From Lathyrus oleraceus (lineage: Eukaryota; Streptophyta; Magnoliopsida; Fabales; Fabaceae), in contig NC_066582.1 of NCBI RefSeq assembly GCF_024323335.1, positions 87,602,944 to 87,666,943 of the forward strand: DNA of 64,000 nucleotides, given 5' to 3'. This document shows positions 26,950 to 40,302 of the stretch, one piece after another (position 1 is the stretch's first letter; the number at the start of each line of letters is the position of its first letter). The translations under genes were made by a program, and so were the position numbers. Under the pieces are notes generated by a model. That model was not told the origin of the DNA. It saw nothing but the letters and a program-made list of their open reading frames with translations, and made no database searches.

Positions 26950-29216
26950 CTAGTATAAGCAAGATGTAGAAAAAGAATTAATGAATTAGCCATGCCCTAA
27001 ATTACTACAAAAAAATAATAACTTATTCAGCATACTATTTTAATTTCACGTCTATCAATCACATTTCTAACACTCTCATCCATAGTATTTTTCTTGTCTT
27101 TGTTTAATTGAGCTTCCACCTATGTCATGTAATGTGATATTGTATATATTTTTTCTTTTATTTTTCTAAATATATTTTAAAAAATAATTTGATTAGACAA
27201 AAAAAACATAATAAACTCATTTGACGATAACATATCACTTATTCGATGTCACTAAATAAACAAATACAACAAAAAAATTTCTCCACCCCTAATTCAGTGG
27301 GAAAACCTTCGATTTACTCTATACCTAAAGAACTATTAAAATTTATTCATCCTAAAGTTCGATGGCAAACAAGTATTTTAGAGCATACTTACAATGTCTT
27401 CAACAAGTTGAGCGTATCTCTTTTGTGAAGCCATGTATTTAAATTTGGGATTTGATATATATTTTTTCTTCACTCAATTTCTACTTTAATTGAAAATATG
27501 GTAAGTATGTTGATAAGTAAAAAAATAAAGACTAAAATTATAATGCCACAAACGTCTAAAAGATTAGTTACAAATTTATCTAAAAAAATTTCTATATTTT
27601 TTTAAAGGATTCAATTTAATATTTTCTTCATTTTCTATAAGATGCTTTGTTAAAAAATTTGATCTATAATTGTGAAGCCTCTTACCGACCGTCATACAAT
27701 ACTTTTATTTATCAGAGTGAGATCAAAGGTTTCCCCAGTTGGTCGAAGGCCGATAATTGCTGTTATGTTAAATAGTGTGGGGGTAACCCTTCCACATTAA
27801 AGACAAAACATGTTGGTTGAGGCTTCCCAGTAATAAATTGCAGCGATCAACATGTGAGGATTATACTTAGGAACAACTCTTGAGAGTTGTATCAAATCAA
27901 AAATACCTTGGTCCTTCCATATTTTTTCCTTCTTTTGTTGAACCCTATTCAACTAATTGATATAAGAAGCATCATGGGTTGGAGGAGATGAACGAAATAC
28001 ACAGTTTCTCATAAAACTTAAATCAAAAGGTTTATTCTCAAGCACAAGGGGTTTGCACAATGGAAAACAAGGAAAAAATATCTTTAAGTTCTATGGTTTC
28101 TTATTTGGTATGGGTGGAGGATCCATGAAAGTGTGAACAATATCTGAAATTGAGTAAGGGATTAGTACCCGAGAAAACCAGGCAACAACTTTCTCTTCTT
28201 GCATTAGAGGTTCAGGGGCGTAAGTACGACCATATTTGAGAATGAGACCTTTGAGTTTGGCAGCATAAGGAACTTGTGGTTGAGGTTTAGTGAGGGAACC
28301 CAAAGCCAGTATTTTATTAGAGTTTTTGAATGGAAAAAGAAGATGACAAAGACAATGAGGTTGAAGACATTTAGGGTTTTAAATCTTGAGAATTCGGAAA
28401 AAGGGAAAATGAGAGAGTGAAGGTGTTTTTTTATAATGGAAAAAACATTTCATTGTCTCCATTGAATTTGGAAAAGCGACGCTTAAATTTTTTATTTAAA
28501 AATCAATTAAATTATTTTTTATAAAATTGATTTTGTGGCCTAGGACATCTTGAAACGCGAAGTAATGATGGCTAAGTGCACGCATGTATACTGACGTGAA
28601 GGTTTGGTGAAAAGTGGTCATGATGACCGTGACGTAAGTATACTACCTTAAACAGTGTCGAGTAGTTACTAAAAATGCCACATTTCTTCCATATTTTGCA
28701 TATGATATAAATTGACATTTTTGGGGAAGCATCTATTAGTCTGTGAATTTTGACACTGCTCTAAACCTGGTTTGGAAGAATCTCAGGAATAGATCCACAA
28801 GATTAGGATCACTATCTCTTTAAAACATGTCCGGAATCTCGAAAAAGTTTGCACAAATTAGCACTTCGACAAGTGTCGAGTTCGACACGTCCATCAAATG
28901 CTGGAGAGTTAGTGTGTTTTTAAGTTTAGAAGTCAGCAAAACTAAGGATGCTTCGAAAACAATTATAGGAGTCTACTGAAAATTCTCGACAGAGGCAGTC
29001 GAGATAATTAAAGGCAGTTATCAGTGTAGGTGGTGGTTTGAAGCAGTTTAAATGTTGAAGACATGTAGAGGCCAATAACCCACATACTTAGGAATGTGTT
29101 AAGTGTTGAGAAAGTAACCGTTGTCGACAATTATTTGTTCACTTGTATATAAGTCAAATTTCAGCACTATGATTAAGGTCGCAAATATAATTAAGTTCTC
29201 TATAGAATCCAATATC
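26950..29216. other. Unassigned spacer, possible LTR sequence of an older element
   Basis: No intact gene. A minus-strand frame at 28091-28303 (70 codons, MGSLTKPQPQVPYAAKLKG at its start) could be a relic exon but I recognise no domain. The part from about 28560 to the solo LTR at 29222, and continuing at 32782, has LTR-like traits: a CGACAAGTGTCGAGTTCGACAC dyad near 28867 and a TATATAAG word near 29145. It may be one LTR split by solo LTR C, but no termini were fixed. Confidence 0.35.
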
Positions 29217-30095
29217 CAAGTTGTCGCACCTCGAAAAAATGGGGATACGACTTCAAAGCGAAGCGCGATCGCACGCTCGCAATGATGGACTGAACAGAGT
29301 CGCCACCGAACTTTATTTATTCCTAAAAAGGAAAGGAGAAATATCGATAAAACCCAAGACAAAAGAAAGGATAAGATATGGTCATCGCAACCAATATCAG
29401 GGTTCGGGAGTCGATTACGCAAGGGGAAGGTATTAGCACCCCTCACGTCCGTTGTACTCAACGGGAACCATTAGGTCAGTTGTGTGCGTTAGTGTTAGTT
29501 GAAATATTAGGCTTTTCGAATTATTAGGTGAGAAAGAAAGAATAGAAGAGAGAAGAAATGTTTTTGGATTTTTAACGAAGGACTGAACCTAAGTTTTTTT
29601 ATTAGTGGGCCTGACAAGATTTACAAATCCTGCTCCTACGTATCTCAAAAGAGAAATCAAGGCTTACGTAGTTCTGGGTAGAAAAATGTTTGTTTGTTGG
29701 TCGATTTTAGCGAAAGCTATACTGTATTAATCGACGAAAACATTGTTTTACCCAAAACAGATGAGGAGTGGACGCATACCACACATCGAACGGATTTATA
29801 AATCTACATTCCGAAAAGCGTCACTTATCTCGACTCAACAATCGTGGCCGAAACATTGTTTTGTATCACTTAAGACAAGGTACCTTTCGTTTATGAAAAA
29901 GGTTTTCGATTAATCGCACGGCGGCAAAAAAAAGAGTTTGATTGGTTGGATGTATTTTGAGTGATGGCGAGAGCTTGGATGAGCGAGATATACATCTCAA
30001 ATCCTAGTCTCAGGAGTACACAGTATACACCATGTTCCATTTCCATCTTTATTGAAAAAGTATTAAGGTAGGAATTAGGTATTTTGAAGTTTGAA

Positions 30096-30915
30096 AGACG
30101 AGTACTTGTGACCTACAAGCTCTTACAGCTTGGGTCTAATACTCGGGACTACGTCTGGACATTCCACTCAGGCAGTCTGTTTCTTTCCAATATTGCTAAG
30201 AAAATGATTCGGATATTTATGAATGTTTTGGAGGGAAGACGAATATTTATGGCTTGGAAGCTCTTACAGCTTGAGCCTAATATTCGGGATTACAACTGGA
30301 TATTCCCTCCAGGTAATCTTTTTCTTCCAACTTTATTAAGAAGATGATTTGAGATATTTGCAGGTGTTTTGGAGAGAAGACAAATATTTATGGCTTACAA
30401 GCTCTTACAGCTTGAGCCTAATATTCGGGATTACGACTGGATATTACATCCAGGTAATCTTTTTCTTCCAACTTTATTTAGAAAACAATTTGAATATTTG
30501 GAATGTTAAGAGAAGACGAATATTTATGGCTTGCAAGCTCTTACAGCTTGAGCCTAATATTCGGGATTACGACTGGATATTCCCTCCAGGTAATCTTTTT
30601 CTTCCAACTTTATTAAGAAAATGATTTTGAATATTGGAGTGTTAAAGAGAAGACGGATATTTATGGCTTGCAAGCTCTTACAGCTTGAGCCTAATATTCG
30701 GGATTACGACTGGACATTCCATCCAGGTAATCTTTTTCTTCTAACTTTATTAAGAAAATGATTTTGAATATTGGAGTGTTAAAGAGAAGACGAATATTTA
30801 TGGCTTGCAAGCTCTTACAGCTTGAGCCTAATATTCGGGATTACGACTGGACATTCCATCCAGGTAACCTTTTTCTTCACGTTTTATTTAGAAAATGATT
30901 TTGAATATTGGATTA
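30096..30915. repeat. Tandem repeat in LTR C, unit about 137 bp, six copies
   Basis: Copies begin at about 30096, 30237, 30377, 30514, 30653 and 30787 with AGACGAATATTTATGGCTTG. Each contains the near-palindrome AAGCTCTTACAGCTT and a CTAATATTCGGGATTACGAC segment. Period and position match the array in LTR A, though the unit sequences have diverged. Plus-strand ORFs here are repeat artefacts. Confidence 0.85.
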
Positions 30916-31334
30916 AAACAATTAAAGCACCGAGGTTTGAAATTATTGATAGTTAAGTTGATGTTGCTTAAGAGCTCATTGTAAGAAGGCCCAAGAGTAA
31001 GCCATGAGACTGGAGGTAAGCCGAAATCAAAAGCAACTGAATTTAGCTCTAAGCTAACTTAAAGTGGGCTCATGTATTAATCACTCTATAAGAAGCCCGA
31101 CAACCAAATCTACGCGTTCAAACGATTTTCGAAAGTTAAACTAAAATTTAACTTTGAGATCACAACGCAATTTTAACTTTGAGATCACAAACGCAAGCAT
31201 ATTATTATTATTATCACAATAGTATTACAATGTTTCACATCAACTCAAAGTAATCAAAAAATAAAAAAAAAGATAAACATGACACACAATTAAAAAAATG
31301 AAACCGCATTGTTGCCAATATAAACACGATATTA

Positions 31335-31465
<131 letters not shown>

Positions 31466-32781
31466 TTAAAATAAAATTAATACGTATATAAAAAACGCTA
31501 AAAAAAATGAACCATCTATATCTTTATAAAAAATTTGGAATAGAAGTATTATAAATTAAATTTGTAAATAAGTAAATAGAAATCAATTTATAACAACAAA
31601 GTTAGAAACAAAAGAAACAACTTACAATATGGTTGTAGTTAATGTTCATGTAGTGGCAGGCGGTGATTTACGGTTTCACGATGGTGTTTGTATCTTCACA
31701 GATCCACTTTTGCCATTCATTTATTTTCCAATTAAAATTGAGAGAGAGTGAGATTTCAAGTGAAAATAAAAGTGCTTATAGAAATATCATGAATGAAATT
31801 GGTTTAACATGTGTGCGTGAGAGATGAGGGTGGTGATATTGTTTCTATTTTTTTTAGTGAGAGGAGGGTAGTGTATGTATGGTATGTAGTAAAAAGTGGT
31901 AGGGAGGAAAGCAAACAGATGAAATGATGTTTTTTAAGAAAAAGAATCTGAAGCAAAAAATCAAGTCCCTTCCCCCTTCTCTTTATGTTTCTTTTCTATT
32001 ATGTTGTTTTGACATTGATGCGCCGCTTTCTCACTTGATTTGATAAGTTCCGGAAAAGAATGGGGGCGGCCTCCTTGGTATGAATAGTGTGTAGGTTCTT
32101 CCTTTATTTCTTGCAACATCCTTTAATATATAGTGTTTTATTAGGGTTACTGAGTTTCAAAAATGTCAATAATACCCTTAATGTTTATTTTAGAGACAAA
32201 TTTAATTAAAACTATTTAAAATTAAATAAAATTAAACACTTTAAAATAATTAAAATAAAATTAAAATAAAAACACAATTCTATTTATTTTTTCTAAATGC
32301 TTTGAGAAAAACACAAAAATAAAAGAGACAAAAATGAATAAAAATCGAGCGTAAAAATGCTCAAACTATAAATAAATTGAATGTACCAAAATGATCAGTG
32401 TGAAATAAACTTCTCGGAAACATATAGGTTTTTGTCAAATTTTGAAATAAAAAATTACCGGTTTAAACGCTCAGACAGATCAAATTGTGATCGGAAATTT
32501 AGCCGAAAAATAAATCGAGCATACCAAGTTAAACTACACGAAACGTAGATTAATAAAATTGATGTCTGCAAGCTTGATTTGGAAAAATTTTGCCTGCTGA
32601 TTTTGACACACATTTGATAATTGATTCAACTAGATTGCCTGTAGATCCGAAAAAATTATTTCGACTGATATTTTAGACGTTATGCGGTACGGAATGCATG
32701 GTATGTCATGTAGACATGCAATAGCTATGGTGAATGTATTGAATCAATGATTCATGGTCAAAATTGGGGTATGACACAAGT

Positions 32782-33284
32782 CACAGTGATTCATAGATTC
32801 AATGAGCAATATATGATTATACGCACCATTTTATGTTAATGTAAACACTTTACTTTACGTTTGTTTCATTTCTTCATTGCTTTAATTGCACTATTATTGC
32901 GTTTCACTCTAAATCTTCATACTTTTCTGCACATTTTCATTTTCTTCACGTTGTTCTTGAGTTTTCACAAACTCATACAAAATCATGTTTTTAAATACCC
33001 AAACTTTTCTCAAAACATCCAACAAATCCATCCTCGATAGTTTTTGAGTTTAATCTCTTAAGTGAACCAAATTAGTGATTGTTTACTAAAAATACCAGTA
33101 AACAATACCCTTAACTACCCTAGGCCCCCAGTACACCCACACCCTCAAAAACAAATATTTAACTATATCTCACAACACTCTAATACAAGAGTATAAGAGA
33201 ACAAAGAAAGTCAAATACTAGCTTAAAGTTCTTTTGATTGGTGCCTCTTGTAACGAAGAACTAGAATCCTATATATCAAGGGTG
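32782..33284. other. Spacer right of solo LTR C
   Basis: No gene is visible. It appears to continue the sequence left of 29217 (see that entry). Contains a short CCCCCAGTACACCCACACCC stretch near 33125. Confidence 0.4.
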
Positions 33285-34186
33285 TACGCGGATTAGAAAA
33301 AATCAATTAAACTGACAATCAAAACCAAACCAAATTGGAAACACATCGATTGTTTCAGATTCAGTTTAAAAATCAAACCGAACCAATGAAAACTGATGTG
33401 GTTTGGTCCAGTTCTTGGTTTTAATTTTTAGGAACTGTGAAACAGATGAACCGAACCAATGACTATAACTATGCTATAAATCTTTTATTCCATCCATCAT
33501 TAAACTTAAAATTTATGTCGTTCAAAACAAACTCCAAAACATAGAAAGTAGAAACCATAAGTTATAAACACTTATTTTCACCGAACTATTACTCTCACTG
33601 CCTGGCATACCACTGTTGCTCTCTTTGCAGTGTTCTAATATGTTATGGTCACCTTCTTCGTGTTCAAGTTCTGTTTGTTAGTTTTCATATTTTTCTAAAC
33701 CTTTTTTGTTTCTTCTTCTTCAACAAAATTTCTTCTACTCTTGTTACAAAATAGTTTTGATATGTTTTTGTGGTGTGAAACATGTTAATTTATGTGTATT
33801 AAAATTTTTTGTTTTGTGTTTTATTTGTCATGCTTTCAAATCCCTTCTTAACCTTCTGATACCAAGTGCCAACTTTTATATTTGATAGTAAACTTATTTC
33901 ATGATGCAATGGAAGTCATGTCACTATTTCGTATGGATTAAGAATAACTTATAATTTGTTTAAAAATATAGCATGAAATGTATTATTTTAAAAATAATAG
34001 CAAAAAATAGACCGAAAAGGACGATAATGGAGAATACACTGATAAATATAATATTTAAAAAATATTGTAAATCGATCAACCGAACCATAGCAAATCGATT
34101 AGTTTGGATCGGTTCCATTTTTGAAAAATACTAAAAATCAAACCAAACAAAACCGATGGAGATATCATCGGTTCATACATTTTTTT

Positions 34187-34261
<75 letters not shown>
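33285..34261. mobile_element. Possible DNA-transposon relic with AACCAAACC / GGTTTGG subterminal repeats, ending in (TA)n
   Basis: Both ends of this interval of about 900 bp are rich in AAACCAAACC and GGTTTGGTC words (about 33325-33425 and 34085-34160). This arrangement is common in non-autonomous plant DNA transposons with subterminal repeats. Exact terminal inverted repeats and a TSD were not found. A (TA)n tract of about 36 units (34190-34261) abuts the right side. No coding capacity was recognised. Confidence 0.35.
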
Positions 34262-34266
<5 letters not shown>

Positions 34267-34452
34267 TGGACTCACTCTTCCTTCATAAAACTAAACGATG
34301 TGAGACTTTGAAGAACTTGAATCCTATATATAGCCTTGAACTCCTTATTCCTTCACAAAACTAAGCGATGTGAGACTTCGAAGAATTTAAGTCTTATATA
34401 TAGCACTGGACTCCCTCTTCCTTCACAAAACTAAGCGATGTGAGACATCTTC
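34261..34452. repeat. Tandem repeat, unit about 70 bp, three copies
   Basis: Copies start at about 34261, 34331 and 34402. Shared words are TAG(T/C)CTTGGACTC, CTTCCTTCACAAAACTAAGC and GATGTGAGACTT. Function unknown; probably part of a repeat element with the adjoining 106-bp duplication. Confidence 0.8.
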
Positions 34453-34455
34453 AAT

Positions 34456-34650
34456 ATGTATATTTTCAACCAACCCTAACAATCTTCACCTTGATTGAAA
34501 ATAATACATTAATTTTCGTTGTCTTCACCGACAATCATACTCCACCCTAAAGAGTATCAACATGCATATTTTCAACCAATCCCAACAATCTTCATCTTGA
34601 TTGAAAATAATACATCAACTTTTATATTGTCTTCACCGACAATCGTACTC
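34456..34650. repeat. Direct duplication, unit about 106 bp, two copies
   Basis: TATTTTCAACCAA(C/T)CC(T/C)AACAATCTTCA(C/T)CTTG occurs at 34461 and 34567, followed in each copy by GTCTTCACCGACAATC. Looks like a leader or LTR-edge duplication of an unidentified element. Confidence 0.7.
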
Positions 34651-35207
34651 CAAAAGAAATATCATACTCTACCATGAAGAATGTATTTCACTTAAAGATA
34701 AACCACTACAAGAATTTCACATTGTCAATAAAGACAATCATATATTCTATCATGAAGAATATATTTCACCTGAAGCTAAGCTACTAAGAACTTCACATGT
34801 CGAAAACCAGGTTGAAAACTTATGATGCAACTTCCATGTTAACAGGAAGCTCCTCAACCACCGACATAATCTCACACCTTGTGTAATCTTCATTGTATCA
34901 ACACATCATTGACTTGAACTTTCCACAGGTCAAAAATAGTTATTCCATCAATTTTCTCTATCCTAAACTACACAGTGGAATTTGTGACTGCAACTTAACA
35001 CCTCTTTCACAACACCACCATTCTTTTATGATGTGGAAGATTGTGAGTGCTATCCCATATTATGAGTTTTTGAGTGATGTCAAAGTTTGTGATAGAAATG
35101 TAGTTGGAAATTATTTAAAAAAGATCTCTAGCATGGCATATCATTAAAATAACAATTGAGAAGATTTTTGCATCATTAAAATATCATTTTGCATATTTTG
35201 ATGTTTT
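34651..35207. other. Spacer upstream of the SIRE-like element
   Basis: No gene or element end recognised. Sequence is moderately AT-rich. The 5' end of the SIRE-like LTR should lie in or just right of this interval but no TGTTAG-type terminus was found, which suggests that LTR is 5'-truncated. Confidence 0.4.
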
Positions 35208-35655
35208 GGATCGACACATGACTTGGTGTATCGATACATGTCTAAATTGTGTTTCTAAAATACAATTTTGGTTCAACATGTATCGACTCATATGGTGATG
35301 TATCGATACATGTATAATTGTTTTTCTCAAAAATCAGGTTTCCTTCAACATGTTTCGACCCATTAATGGTTGTATCGATACATGGCCTGTCAACCTTTCT
35401 GTTTGGTGTTTTCTACCAAACATGTATCGATCCATTTACTCATGTATCGACTCATGCTGTATTAAAATTGTGAAAAATTGTTTTTCAACCCAGTATGGAT
35501 CGACCCATACCCCATGTATCGATACATCATGATACATTCATTCGGGAAAACATTTTTGTTACCTCATGTATCGACCCATTGGGTAATGTATCGACTCATG
35601 AGTCAGTTTTTGCACACATGTATCGACTCATGAATCGCATGTATCGACTTATCCA
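35208..35655. repeat. Array of about 14 ATGTATCGA-type dyads
   Basis: Variants of ATGTATCGA(T/C)(A/C/T)CAT occur about every 20-60 bp, often in pairs: one close to the perfect palindrome ATGTATCGATACAT, one with GACCCAT or GACTCAT. The array lies upstream of the transcribed part of the LTR. It may be a binding-site cluster for the element's own regulation, but that is inference. Confidence 0.8.
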
Positions 35656-36719
35656 ACTAAAATTTTCTATTATTTTCCGTTTTCACTCTGTTATAAGTAG
35701 TAAAAAACTATTCTTTTTACATAATACATGAAAACATTTTGAGAGCATTTTTTGTGTGATCAAGAAACCTGAAAGATACTTTGTATTCATTATCTTCTCA
35801 ATTATCTTTTCACATTCAATCGCATTGAAACATAATATTCATTGTGCACTGCATCAAGAGATCTTTGAGATAACATTCAGTTGTTGGATTTGTAATCGAA
35901 GCTGGGTTGAAGGGATACAAAGGGGGTTTCTCTGAAAAACCGGAAGGTTTTCCATCAAGAACGGATCGTTTCTTGGGGGTTTTCATCTAAGTCAAGTGGA
36001 TCGAATTCATCCGTAGCGAATGGGTTTGGAAATCTGGGAGATTTCGCAAACAAGTAGTGAAGAGGAGGATTGATCATTGATTTTTAGGTTCAAGACTTTA
36101 TCATATCGGATCAAGCGGGATTAAGACAAATTCAACATTATCGGTGGGATTGGTGTTCATTATTTGTGTTGTAACCTTGTAAACATTTGCAACATTATTG
36201 GAAATAAGATCTCTGCATACAATTTTCTCTACAGACAATTTTCTATCCTTAATCTCTTTACTTTTTCAGCAAGTTTATCATTCAATTGTGGTGTTAACTT
36301 TTCTGTTGAATGATCCTACATTGGCAAAAAAATTCTGCATAATTGAAAAACTATTTTAGTGTTTTGATTTGAGAAAATTGCTTTGACAACTCCATTGACA
36401 ATAAGGATCATTAAACATTGCACACCAACTGTTTGATAAAAGTGTTCTGCTTGTTTTTGTTTATTCGAATATAGTGTTGTTTCTGAATTTCATTAAAATG
36501 ATTATCCAAGCATGTTTATTTGTTATCGCATACTGTTATCCATCAGTTTATCGCATATCCGGTTTTCTAGTAGTCGGTTTAGAATAGACGGAAGTCGATT
36601 CGGGACTGCACTTTTCCGCTAGCCTTTAAAAATAAATTAAAAGTTTTAAAATCCATGATTTTTCTATGGTGATCTATTCACCCCCCCCCCCTCTCGATCA
36701 CCCGCCACACTGTCTAACA
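35208..36719 (+). repeat. SIRE/Maximus-like copia 5' LTR (left end uncertain)
   Basis: The right end is fixed by TCTAACA at 36713-36719 followed by a Met-tRNA primer site at 36722. The left end is not found; the coordinate given is where the distinctive ATGTATCGATACAT dyad array starts. A C10 run at 36681-36690 lies near the end. Length of at least 1.5 kb fits the long LTRs of this copia lineage. Confidence 0.6.
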
Positions 36720-36721
36720 AG

Positions 36722-36733
36722 TGGTATCAGAGC
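36722..36733 (+). other. Primer-binding site, SIRE-like copia
   Basis: TGGTATCAGAGC, complementary to the 3' end of initiator-Met tRNA, two bases downstream of the LTR end TAACA. Confidence 0.9.
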
Positions 36734-36770
36734 GTTGGTTCGCTAGTGCTCTGTATCTTCTCGTAATGAT

Positions 36771-39700
36771 ATGGATTTTGAACTAAAGGGGGCTTACAAT
36801 AGAGCTTCATTTTTCAACGGTGAAAATTACGACTATTGGAAAGACTGCATGCGAGTACACATAAATTCCACAGAAAGGAATGTATGGGTTGCCATCCGTG
36901 ATGGTCATTTTCAAATTACTATGACCAACATGGAAGGCAACATTATACCAAAATCAGAGGCAGAATGGACTGCCAATGATGAAAAGAAGTGGACGTACGA
37001 TTGGAAAGCCCAAAACATTTTAATTTTAGCACTCGGTGTTGATGAGTATTATAGGGTATCCCATTATACGAATGCCAAGGAGATGTGGGACACGTTACAA
37101 GTTTCGCATGAGGGAACTAACAAAGTTAAACAGTCCCGCATAAACACACTTACGCAAGAGTTTGAACTCTTTCGCATGAAACAAGGAGAATCCATCTCCG
37201 GCATGCAAAAGAGATTCACATATCTCATTAATCTTTTAAATGCACTTGGGAAGTCTATTTCCAATGAACTTGCTACTCATAAAGTGTTGAGATGTCTTAG
37301 TAGGGAATGACAGCCTAAAGTGACAGCTATCAAGGAAACAAATGACCTTACTACACTCGACATCACAACTCTATTTAGCAAGTTGGAAGAACGTCAACAA
37401 GAACTAGCAAGCTTTGAAAAGTATGAGAAGAAGATTAAAAAGGAGAAGACTAAAGACAAAAAGAGTTAGAAGAAGTCCATAGCTCTTGTGACTTCTAGCT
37501 CTAAGTCCTCAAATAAATAGCAAAGTGATAGTGACTCAAGTAGTGACGAAGACTCAGATGATGAGGAAATTGGACTGTTTGTTCGGAGGTACAACAAATT
37601 CATTCGAAGGAATGAAGTAAAGCACTCCAACAAAAATCTCATAAATTTTCGAAGACAATCCAAAGGATCTAAATAAGAAGAGAACAAAAAGGATAAGGCA
37701 AAAGGATCTTGCTTGAATTGTGGTAAGGTAGGGCACTATAAGCCAGAATGTCCCCAACTAAAGAAGGACAAGGGCAAAGATCCACCAAAGGAATACAACA
37801 AACAAAGAAGGGCATACATTGCTTGGGAAAGCGATAGTGAATCGTCAAGTGATGAAAGCTTAAGTGATAGTGATTAGACGACCAACCTATGTTCATGGCT
37901 CACATCAAAGGCAAGGATTACCACAAGAGCCTCAACAAAGAAAAGAAAGTAAGACGTGCCTACTATAATAATTTCTCTTCTATGTCTTTTTCTGAGTTGA
38001 AAATAGCTTTTGAAAAATTGCATACCGAAGCATTAGAAACTTTTAAGAGATTATCCTCTGATAAACAAATCTTTTCATTTTTGGAGGGTAAAGTCTATAA
38101 AACCGAAAAGACTTGGAAGCTCTAAAAGAAAGTATTGTAGAAAATTCAAAAGATATTGATGGATTATTTCATGTTCAAAATTGCGGGGCTTGTCATATTT
38201 GGCAAGGAGAGGTTAAATCTCTTAAGGCCAAATTAGAGAAAGCTCTAGAATCGAAAGTTACTTTTGCCGTTGACCTGATTTTTTAAAGAAATCTTTGAAT
38301 CCACCTTATGCAAAATGTTCATTTGTAGAGAAGATTCCAAGGATTCCAATGAGCAAAAGTAAACGAATCCATCGTCATGGTTTATGTCATTATTGTTGTC
38401 ATTCGGGTCATACCATTGCGAAATGCAAGTTTAGGAGATTTCTTGTTCCCAAAGGCATTTATCAATGGATGCCTAAATGAAACATTGTTTTCACTCACAC
38501 ACAAGGACCCAATGAAAATTGGGTACCTACCTCTCTCTTTTGATATTGTAGGTTTGGTGTCTTGCATCTGAGGAAAGAAGATGGTTTCTTGACAGTGGGT
38601 GTTAAAGGCACATGAAGGGTGACATATCTCTATTCATAGACTTTAAAGTTAAGAAGAAGGGATATGTTACTTATGGAGACAATAGCAAAGGAGCGATTCT
38701 CGGAAAAGGTAGTGTAGGTAACCCCTCTACCATTACTATCTCCGATGTGAATTTAGTTGAGGAACTTAAACACAATCTTTTGAGTATTAGCCAATTATGT
38801 GACAAGGGTTACAAAGTAACTTTTACAAACACTTGTTGTATAATTGAGCATGATGACAAAAATGATATTGTGTTTAAGGGTGTTAGAGTAAACAACGTCT
38901 ATATGCTTGATCTTATTGAGGTGCCGTTAACAAGTCTTAAGTGTCTAGTCGCCTTGAATGATGATTCATGGCTTTGGCATAGACGCCTAGCGCATGTTAG
39001 CTTCGATTTTCTTAATAAGGTTGTGTCCAAAGATTTAGTAGTCGGTCTTCCAAAAATAAAATTTTCAAAAGATCACCTAAGTGACGCATGTCAAATGGGA
39101 AAGCAAACGAGGGTATCCTTTAAATCTAAAAATGTTATTTCTACTTCACGACCCCTCAAGCTTATCCATATGGATCTCTTTGGTCCTTCTAGGATAAAGA
39201 GTTTAGGTTGTAACTACTATGGATTTATATTGGTTGATGACTATTCTAGATTTACATGGACTATATTCTTACATAGCAAAGACAGAATTTTTTCCGCTTT
39301 TACACGTTTTGCAAAACTGTCCCAAAATAAAATAAATTAAAAAGTAGTTACAATCCGAAGCGATAATGAATGGGAGTTTCAAAACCACCTCTTTGTTGAT
39401 TATTGTGACAAGCATGACATTGAGCATAATTTTTCAGCACCTCGTACTCCATAACAGAATGACGTCGTGGAGCGTAAAAACCGTGTTTTAGAGGAGTTGG
39501 CTAGAACTATGCTCAATGAGGGTGGTCTACCAAAATACTTTTGGGCCGATGATATTAGCACAACTTGTTATGTTTTAAACAAAATTTTGATTCGCCCCAT
39601 TTTAAATAAAACCCCTTATGAGCTTTTGAAAGGGAGAAAACCTAACTTGTCACATATTCATGTTTTCGATTGTAAATGTTTTGTTTTAAATAATGGTAAA

Positions 39701-40302
39701 GAAAATCTTGGAAATTTTGATGCAAAAGCGGATGAGGGTATCTTTCTTGGATATTCTTAATCAAGTAAGGCATTTAGAGTTTACAATAAACGTTTACCTA
39801 CTGTTGAAGAGTCAATTCATGTTTCTTTTGATGAGTCATGTCCGAAAAATGTCGTAAAAGTTACTTCTTTTGATGATGCAGGTATATCTTCGGAAGACAT
39901 ACTCAAGGATGCTGTCGAGGGAAGTGATCAGCCCAAAACAGTGGACATTGAGAATGAGGAAGATATTAGTCATGTAAAAGATGAAGAGGAAAGCCTGGCT
40001 GAAGTGAATGATCTTCCATCGGCTTGGAAATCCTCAAGAGACCATCATATTGACAATATACTTGGAGACATCACCAAAGGAGTGACGACTCGTTCTAAGC
40101 TAAGTAATTTTTGTTATCATTTCGCTTTTGTTTCTCAAGTAGAACCTAAAAATACCAAAGAGGTCTTGATTGATGGATTTTGGCTAATGGCCATGCAAGA
40201 TGAGCTTAATCAATTTAAAAGAAATGACGTTTGGGAACTTGTCCCTTGTCCGCGAGACTATTGTATCATTGGTACTAAGTGGGTTTTCAGGAACAAAGTT
40301 AT
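36771..40302 (+). pseudogene. SIRE/Maximus-like copia gag-pol, truncated in RT and interrupted by stops
   Basis: Gag opens at the ATG 36771 with ASFFNGENYDYWKDCMRVHI and runs 179 codons to a TGA (37308-37310) replacing an expected Trp. Two CCHC knuckles follow: CLNCGKVGHYKPEC (37710-37751) and CHYCCHSGHTIAKC (38385-38426). The protease site WFLDSGC (38582-38602) is followed by a TAA. Integrase (38612-39760) has the WHRRLAH zinc start but SDACQ in place of C..C, so one zinc ligand is lost. It keeps the three acidic positions (HMDLFG, RSDNEWEF, VVERKN) but has stops at 39338-39340 and before QNDVVERKN. RT begins near 40150 (MQDELNQFKRNDVWELVPCP) and is cut after KWVFRNK. The catalytic RT, RNase H and 3' LTR are missing. 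Confidence 0.88.

Noticed and set aside
30084..30624. Two plus-strand ORFs of about 90 codons with similar products
   Set aside because: They repeat with the 137-bp LTR array and have no domain.
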